From VXYL01 sp965199945 (lineage in GTDB: Bacteria > Pseudomonadota > Gammaproteobacteria > Pseudomonadales > Azotimanducaceae): a stretch of DNA of 64,000 nucleotides. The DNA lies in the NCBI GenBank assembly GCA_965199945.1, contig OZ241354.1, positions 744,001 to 808,000 on the forward strand, written 5' to 3'. The position numbers and the translations under genes were made by a program. The notes under the pieces are model-generated. The model was not told the origin of the DNA and searched no databases. It was given only the letters and a program-made list of their open reading frames with translations. This document shows, one piece after another, positions 59,305 through 64,000 of the stretch; position 1 is the first letter of the stretch; each line of letters begins with the position of its first letter.

Positions 59305-60954
59305 TCAGTACGTTGGGTGGTACTTCCGGCCGCGCGTGTTTCCCTCGGCGCGCAGCGCGCCGGCTCGCTCCAGTTCGCGCAGGAGCTTGCGCGCGGTCTC
59401 CGCGGAGGTTTGCAGCAACCGCGCCGCGTCGCTGCTGGTGATCGTGCCGCGGCGGCGGGCTTCTTCGAGCAGACGGCCGCGGCTGCGGTTCTCGGCGCTG
59501 CCGGCGGCGCCGCCAACCGCGCCGCCGAGCACGTAGCGCGTGCCGCCGGCGGTGCCAACCCGCCGCAGCAAGCCTTTCGCCACGGCTCCTTCGAGGACCG
59601 CGTCCACCTCGGCCTCCGCCATCATCGAACGCAATGCGCGCCGCGTCACGGCGCCGTCGCGGCGAGCGGCGATCAGCGCCAGACGTTCGCTGGCGGTGGT
59701 CGTCTCCGGCAAGCCGAGCAGCCACGCTTGGTCCTCCGCGTCCACCATGGCGCGACTGCGCAGCGTTACCGTGACGGAACTGGTCGTCGCCTCGAACGCC
59801 GGCGGCGGCAGCAGGCGCACCTCCATCTCGCGGTACATGCGGTCGATGCCTTCGCCGTATTCCTCCACCAATCCCAGGCTCTTCAAGACGCGCATGATGC
59901 GGGGATTGCGGCTGTAGTGCTCGGCGCGCATGTTGTCCTCGGTGACGTGGCCAGGCAGCGGGCCGGGGCTGCACACCTCCACGCGGTCGTCCCACACCGT
60001 GATGTCCACGGTGGCGCCGCCCAGGTTGTAGTCGCGGTGGGCAAGGGCGTTCACGACCGCCTCCCGCAATGCGGCTACGGGATACGCCGGCAGGGTCTCG
60101 CGGCGGACGCCAGCCACCACCTCCGCTTGGCTGGTGTGCTCGGCGATGAACTCGAGACAGCACTGGACGGTCTCGGCGAACGGCCCGGCACACTCGGCGC
60201 GCGCCAGGGCGGGGCCGGGCCCTGTTCCGGCGCCGGCGCGACGCGCCAGCTGCACCGCGGCGCCGCGCAGCGCCTGGCGCGGATCTTCGGTGAACAGGAT
60301 GGCGGCCGCCCGCAGCACTTGGGTGGCGAGCGGCGGGGCCGCGGGGGTGGCGACGCCCAAGTCGGACAGGGCGCGCAGCACGTTGGCCTCGCTGGCGAGC
60401 GCCATCGAAGACCGCCCCTCGGCTTGCAGCGCGGCGTCTATCGCGCCCACGTCGAAGCTGTCGGCCGACGTTCGCGCAAGGGGCTCGTCCTCGCCGGAGC
60501 GCAGTTCCCGCTCGCGCACGAAGCGCGCCAGCGCATCGCCGCGCAATGGCTGCGAATCGCCGCCGACCCGCCGCAGCAGGCGTCCGTCCGGCGTCGTGGC
60601 AATGCGCCCGCGCACTTCCGGCACGGCGGAAATCGTCAGCCGCTTGCCGTCGCGCTGCCCGCCGACCGCCACCTCGCGCAATTGCACGTCCACGCCGCAT
60701 TCGGCGGCGATGCGCGTGATCCGATCCTGGGTGTTCTGGGAGAGCGGGCAGCCGACGATTTGCCGATCGTCGGCGACGCCGTGGACGATCAGGCCGCCAT
60801 TCGTCATGGCCATGGCGGGGATGGTTTCGGCGATGTCCTTCGGCACGCCGCGCTTGAAGTCCAGCGCTTCGTGCTCGCGGCGGCCGAACAGGCGCCAGAA
60901 CTCCGCCTCGGACAGCGACGGGGGAACAGCATCCAAACGGGGCATGGGATTCAT
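59305..60954 (-). CDS. AlbA_2-domain ATP-binding protein with C-terminal winged helix
   Basis: A 549-residue protein of the type annotated as putative transcriptional regulator/ATP-binding protein. Residues 10-135 form the AlbA_2 (Schlafen-like) domain: EHEALDFKRGVPKDIAETIPAMAMTNGGLIVHGV. Residues 290-370 are a GHKL-type fold: YPVAALREAVVNALAHRDY, DRVEVCSPGPLP, RNPRIMRVLKSLGLVEEYGEGI. The C-terminus has helix-turn-helix segments (TITSSDAARLLQTSAETARKLLREL). Two matched palindromes lie directly upstream, which suggests self-repression. The biological role of this family is mostly unknown; some act near mobile DNA or defence genes. Confidence 0.85.
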   Translation of the reverse strand: MNPMPRLDAVPPSLSEAEFWRLFGRREHEALDFKRGVPKDIAETIPAMAMTNGGLIVHGVADDRQIVGCPLSQNTQDRITRIAAECGVDVQLREVAVGGQRDGKRLTISAVPEVRGRIATTPDGRLLRRVGGDSQPLRGDALARFVRERELRSGEDEPLARTSADSFDVGAIDAALQAEGRSSMALASEANVLRALSDLGVATPAAPPLATQVLRAAAILFTEDPRQALRGAAVQLARRAGAGTGPGPALARAECAGPFAETVQCCLEFIAEHTSQAEVVAGVRRETLPAYPVAALREAVVNALAHRDYNLGGATVDITVWDDRVEVCSPGPLPGHVTEDNMRAEHYSRNPRIMRVLKSLGLVEEYGEGIDRMYREMEVRLLPPPAFEATTSSVTVTLRSRAMVDAEDQAWLLGLPETTTASERLALIAARRDGAVTRRALRSMMAEAEVDAVLEGAVAKGLLRRVGTAGGTRYVLGGAVGGAAGSAENRSRGRLLEEARRRGTITSSDAARLLQTSAETARKLLRELERAGALRAEGNTRGRKYHPTY

Positions 60955-60957
60955 GGC

Positions 60958-60977
60958 AGAAGATTATCAAATCTTCT
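60958..60977. promoter_or_regulatory. Operator-like palindrome 1 before the AlbA_2/wHTH gene
   Basis: AGAAGATT-ATCA-AATCTTCT is a perfect 8-bp inverted repeat ending 4 bases before the start codon. It lies in a short AT-rich patch that contrasts with the GC-rich surroundings. It shares its core with the palindrome 51 bp away. Confidence 0.5.
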
Positions 60978-61010
60978 ATTTGAAAAGGCATGCTAGTTAA
61001 TTATGGCATG

Positions 61011-61026
61011 AAGATTGTGCAATCTT
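61011..61026. promoter_or_regulatory. Operator-like palindrome 2 before the AlbA_2/wHTH gene
   Basis: AAGATT-GTGC-AATCTT has the same half-site and same 4-base spacer as palindrome 1. The centres are 51 bp apart, close to five helical turns, so two repressor dimers could sit on one face of the DNA. Confidence 0.5.
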
Positions 61027-61048
61027 GCCGCCGCTTCGCTTTGGTCCG

Positions 61049-63508
61049 TTAAACCGCGTTCTTCACCAGCTCGTGAGTGCGCTTGCGTTCGTATTTGCGC
61101 GCTGGGGTGTTGACGATGCGCAGGAGTTCCGGGGCGGCCAGGCCGCGCTCGGCGATGTCCTTCGGTACGTCGGCGTAAGTGGTGGCGCGTTGGCGGGGCT
61201 GGCGGTTGGCGGCTTCGATCATGGCGACCATGCGCTTCGGCGACGTCTCCTGGCCGTGGCCGGCGCCGGCGGCGCGGGTGATGCTCTCGTTCATCAGCGT
61301 GCCGCCGAGGTCGTTGCAGCCGGCGTTGAGGGCCGCCAATACGCCGTCGTGGCCGAGCTTCACCCAGCTGGCCTGGATGTTGGCGATGTGGGGGTGCAGC
61401 GCGAGTCGCGCCACGGCGTGGACGAGAATCGCTTCGCGGAAGGTCGGCCCGCGCCGCGCCCGGCCCTTGAGGTAGAGCGGCGCTTCCATGTGGACGAACG
61501 GCAGCGGCACGAACTCCGTGAAGCCGCCGGTTCGCCGCTGCAAGTCGCGTACGCGGATGAGATGCCGCGCCCAGTGCCGCGGCTGATCGACGTGGCCGTA
61601 CATGATGGTGGCGGTGGTGCGGAAACCGACGCCGTGCGCCGCCTCCATCACTTCCAGCCACTGCGCGGTGTTGATCTTGTCCGGGCAGATCACTGTGCGC
61701 ACTTCGTCGTCGAGAATCTCCGCCGCAGTGCCCGGCAGCGTGTCGAGGCCGGCGTCCTTCAGTTCCGCCAGATAGTCCGCGAGCGGCAGATTTGAGGTCG
61801 CCGCGCCCTGCCAGACTTCGAGCGGCGAGAAGGCGTGGACGTGCATCTCCGGCACGGCTTCCTTCACGGCGCGCACGATGTCGATGTAGGTGGCGCCGGT
61901 GTATTCGGGATGGATGCCGCCCTGCATGCACACTTCGGTGCCGCCCCGCTGCCAGGCTTCGCGCACCCGGCGCTGGATTTCCTCATGGCTCAAGTCGTAG
62001 GGCCGGCCGCGCAGGTTCTCCGCCAGCTTGCCCTTGGAGAAGGCGCAGAACTGGCACTTGAAGTAGCAGATGTTGGTGTAGTTGATGTTGCGGTTGACGA
62101 CGTAGGAGACGACATCGCCGTTCTGCCGCTGCCGCAGCCGGTCGGCGGCCTGCACGACGGCGTTGAAGTCGTCGCCCCGGGCGCGGATCAAGCGCACGAT
62201 CTGGGCTTCCGCCAAGTCCGGCGCGTCTTCGGCGTCGAAGCGGTCGAGGATGGCGCGAAGGTCCGCGGAAATCCGCTTCGGCGGCGCGTGGATGCGCTCC
62301 AGCACGTCGGTGGGCGGCGGCGTGTCGTCGCCGGGGCACCAGTCGTCCGTGCGCGGCAGACCTTCGCCGTCGATCGCATCCAGCACGGCGCTGCGCAAGC
62401 CTTCGTCCACCCAGGCGTCCACGTCGCTGGCGAAGCGCGGATAGATCGTCAGCCGTTCGTGCAGGGCCTTGCCGGCGGCGGCTGTCTCCCGGGCCAGCTC
62501 GTCCAAGTGCGGCCACGGGGCCTCCGGGTTCACGAAGTCCGGCGTCAGGGGCGACACGCCGCCCCAGTCGTCGATGCCGGCGGCGATGATCTGCGGCAGC
62601 ACCCCCGGGCTCAAGTTCGGCGGCGCCTGGATGCTCATCTCGGCGCCGAACAGAATCCGCGCCACGGCGATGGTCCACAGCAGCTCGTCCAAGTCCGGCT
62701 CCGGCGCCTGGCGCATCTTCGTGCCGGGCTTGGCGCGGAAGTTCTGGACGATGATCTCCTGGATGTGGCCGTGCTCGGCATGGATGCGGCGAATGGCGAG
62801 CAGCGATTCGATGCGTTCCAAGCGGGTTTCGCCAATGCCGATGAGAATGCCGGTGGTGAACGGCACCTTCGCCCGACCGGCGTCGGCCAGCGTGCGCAGG
62901 CGCACGGCGGGAATCTTGTCCGGCGAGCCGTAGTGCGGCATGCCCTTCTCGGTCAGCCGCTCCGATGTCGATTCCAGCATGATGCCCATGGAGGGCGACA
63001 CCGGCCGCAGCTCGGCGATTTCCGCCGGCGTCATGTTGCCGGGGTTCAGGTGCGGCAGCAGCCCGGTTTCCTCGAACACGGCCTTGGCGGCGTCGCGCAG
63101 ATATTCGAGGGTTGTCGAATAGCCGTGCGCCGCCAGCCACTCGCGCGCCGCCCGATAGCGCAGCTCCGGCTTCTCGCCCAAGGTGAAGAGCGCTTCCTTG
63201 CAGCCCATCCGCGCCCCGTGCCGCGCCACTTCGAGCACCGCCTCCAAGCTCATGTACGGGGATTCCAGCTTGGAAGGCGTCTGCGCGAAGGTGCAGTAGT
63301 GGCAGACGTCGCGGCACAAATGGGTGAGCGGGATGAAGACCTTGCGCGAGTAGGTGACGAGGTTGCGGAACCCAGCGTCGCGCAGTTCGGCGGCAACGGC
63401 GGCAAGCGCTGCGGTGTCCGGGAAAGACGCCAGCGCGAGCGCTTCGTCGTCGGTCGGCGCAGAGCCTGCGCGAGCGCGCCGCAACAGTTCAGCGGTGCTA
63501 GCAGCCAT
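61049..63508 (-). CDS. fbiC: FO synthase (fused CofG/CofH)
   Basis: Makes the 7,8-didemethyl-8-hydroxy-5-deazariboflavin (FO) chromophore of cofactor F420 from tyrosine and a flavin precursor. The 819-residue protein has two radical-SAM halves. The N-terminal, CofG-like half carries CRDVCHYC (Cys65, Cys69, Cys72). The C-terminal, CofH-like half carries CYFKCQFC (Cys481, Cys485, Cys488). Other marks are ALFTLGEKPELRY, MLESTSERL, FTTGILIGIGET, PNLSPGVLPQIIAAGIDDWGGVSPLTPDFVNPE, CMQGGIHPEYTG and ATIMYGHVDQPRHW. This two-domain form is usual in actinobacteria. No other F420 gene is in the window. Confidence 0.95.
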   Translation of the reverse strand: MAASTAELLRRARAGSAPTDDEALALASFPDTAALAAVAAELRDAGFRNLVTYSRKVFIPLTHLCRDVCHYCTFAQTPSKLESPYMSLEAVLEVARHGARMGCKEALFTLGEKPELRYRAAREWLAAHGYSTTLEYLRDAAKAVFEETGLLPHLNPGNMTPAEIAELRPVSPSMGIMLESTSERLTEKGMPHYGSPDKIPAVRLRTLADAGRAKVPFTTGILIGIGETRLERIESLLAIRRIHAEHGHIQEIIVQNFRAKPGTKMRQAPEPDLDELLWTIAVARILFGAEMSIQAPPNLSPGVLPQIIAAGIDDWGGVSPLTPDFVNPEAPWPHLDELARETAAAGKALHERLTIYPRFASDVDAWVDEGLRSAVLDAIDGEGLPRTDDWCPGDDTPPPTDVLERIHAPPKRISADLRAILDRFDAEDAPDLAEAQIVRLIRARGDDFNAVVQAADRLRQRQNGDVVSYVVNRNINYTNICYFKCQFCAFSKGKLAENLRGRPYDLSHEEIQRRVREAWQRGGTEVCMQGGIHPEYTGATYIDIVRAVKEAVPEMHVHAFSPLEVWQGAATSNLPLADYLAELKDAGLDTLPGTAAEILDDEVRTVICPDKINTAQWLEVMEAAHGVGFRTTATIMYGHVDQPRHWARHLIRVRDLQRRTGGFTEFVPLPFVHMEAPLYLKGRARRGPTFREAILVHAVARLALHPHIANIQASWVKLGHDGVLAALNAGCNDLGGTLMNESITRAAGAGHGQETSPKRMVAMIEAANRQPRQRATTYADVPKDIAERGLAAPELLRIVNTPARKYERKRTHELVKNAV

Positions 63509-63551
63509 GCGAAGACGGTGCCATGTTGAGGACGAAACGCAGCCGATGCCG

Positions 63552-64000
63552 TCAGGCCGCTTCCACCGTCAGCAACTCCCGGCCGAGACCCTGGCGATGG
63601 GCGTTGTGGTAGTGCAGCAGCGCGGGTTCGTTGCGCCCGAAGAGCACATGGCTCTGAATGCCGGCGTCGGCGCAGCGCTGGGTCGATGCGGCCATCGCGT
63701 AGTCCTCCTTCTGCACCACCGCGTTGAAGCCGTCGAAGCGCTCCTCGAAGCGGTGGCCCGCGAAGAGTTGGCGCGCCTTCTCGGTGACGTAGAAGCTGTG
63801 CGCCGTATACGAGCGGCGCGGGTTGTCGCCGTCCGGGAAGATGCGCACGATGTCCACGGCCCCCGGATCGACCAGGAAGATCGTGTTCGGATAGACGAAG
63901 TAGACGGAGAGCGTCATCGACCGGAACGGCCATTCGTTGGCATCCGGCGTCTTGCCGTTCTTGCCGAGTTCCCCGAACTCCTCGAAGCGCTGCACCAGCG
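63552..64000 (-). CDS. Rieske-type ring-hydroxylating oxygenase alpha subunit, C-terminal part
   Basis: The gene runs off the right edge; about 149 residues are visible. The end matches the catalytic domain of Rieske oxygenase alpha subunits: VYFVYPNTIFLVDPG, then VQKEDYAMAASTQRCADAG with a conserved Asp, and the very typical close LFGRNEPALLHYHNAHRQGL. The Rieske [2Fe-2S] motif and the iron ligands lie outside the window. These enzymes hydroxylate aromatic or choline-like compounds. It starts upstream of the FO synthase on the same strand, 43 bases away. Confidence 0.8.
   Translation of the reverse strand, partial: LVQRFEEFGELGKNGKTPDANEWPFRSMTLSVYFVYPNTIFLVDPGAVDIVRIFPDGDNPRRSYTAHSFYVTEKARQLFAGHRFEERFDGFNAVVQKEDYAMAASTQRCADAGIQSHVLFGRNEPALLHYHNAHRQGLGRELLTVEAA

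Overview
The window is dense, GC-rich bacterial DNA, most likely from an uncultured gammaproteobacterium. This is inferred from the secA-argJ gene order, a cobalamin-dependent MetH close to E. coli length, DusA, and class I fumarase. The gene mix is unusual: a fused CofG/CofH FO synthase (cofactor F420), a sulfolipid (SQDG) operon, a ring-hydroxylating oxygenase and tandem GMC oxidoreductases. Together these suggest an environmental or host-associated lineage with broad secondary and xenobiotic metabolism. No rRNA, tRNA or CRISPR array is visible.

Layout. 0-15.5 kb is mainly metabolism: an ankyrin-repeat lipoprotein with cytochrome c', a periplasmic sugar dehydrogenase, metH, a class I aldolase (frame-disrupted), an HMG-CoA-lyase-like enzyme, two tandem GMC oxidoreductases (the second broken at a 23-base G run), a nucleoside hydrolase, an orphan HicB antitoxin and fumarase. 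15.6-33.2 kb is a defence island. A DUF499 ATPase and a DUF3780 protein open it, and a DUF1156 methylase and an SNF2-type helicase close it. This set matches the helicase-methylase-ATPase (Hma-type) anti-phage locus. Nested inside are a three-gene group with a metallo-beta-lactamase-fold protein, an N6-adenine methylase with a PD-(D/E)XK nuclease, two orphan antitoxins, a DUF5131 three-Cys protein and an AT-richer HEPN-like gene. An IS3-family element sits exactly between the methylase and the helicase. The methylase has lost its C-terminus and the helicase its N-terminus, so the system looks inactivated by an IS-associated deletion.

33.3-36.3 kb is a sulfoquinovosyl-lipid operon (sqdB, a GT8 sqdD-like glycosyltransferase, and an SDR in the sqdC position). 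36.3-45.7 kb returns to housekeeping and metabolism: a 5'-3' exonuclease, an amidase, a MATE exporter, a LarA-like racemase, a threonine-dehydratase-like enzyme, a thiolase-like protein, hisI-hisG and dusA. 45.7-47.3 kb is a PP2C phosphatase and STAS antagonist pair. 47.4-49.5 kb is a bufferin-type RiPP locus: a secreted precursor with repeated EGKCGEG units and one protein that fuses the DUF692 (MNIO) and DUF2063 maturation enzymes. 49.7-55.1 kb holds a large SNF2 helicase and a convergent AAA ATPase, followed by argJ and secA. The right end has an AlbA_2/wHTH regulator-like protein preceded by two matched palindromes, the FO synthase, and the C-terminal part of a Rieske oxygenase alpha subunit.

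Three genes (aldolase, MBL-fold protein, second GMC oxidoreductase) each need a one-base correction to be intact. These may be assembly errors or real lesions.
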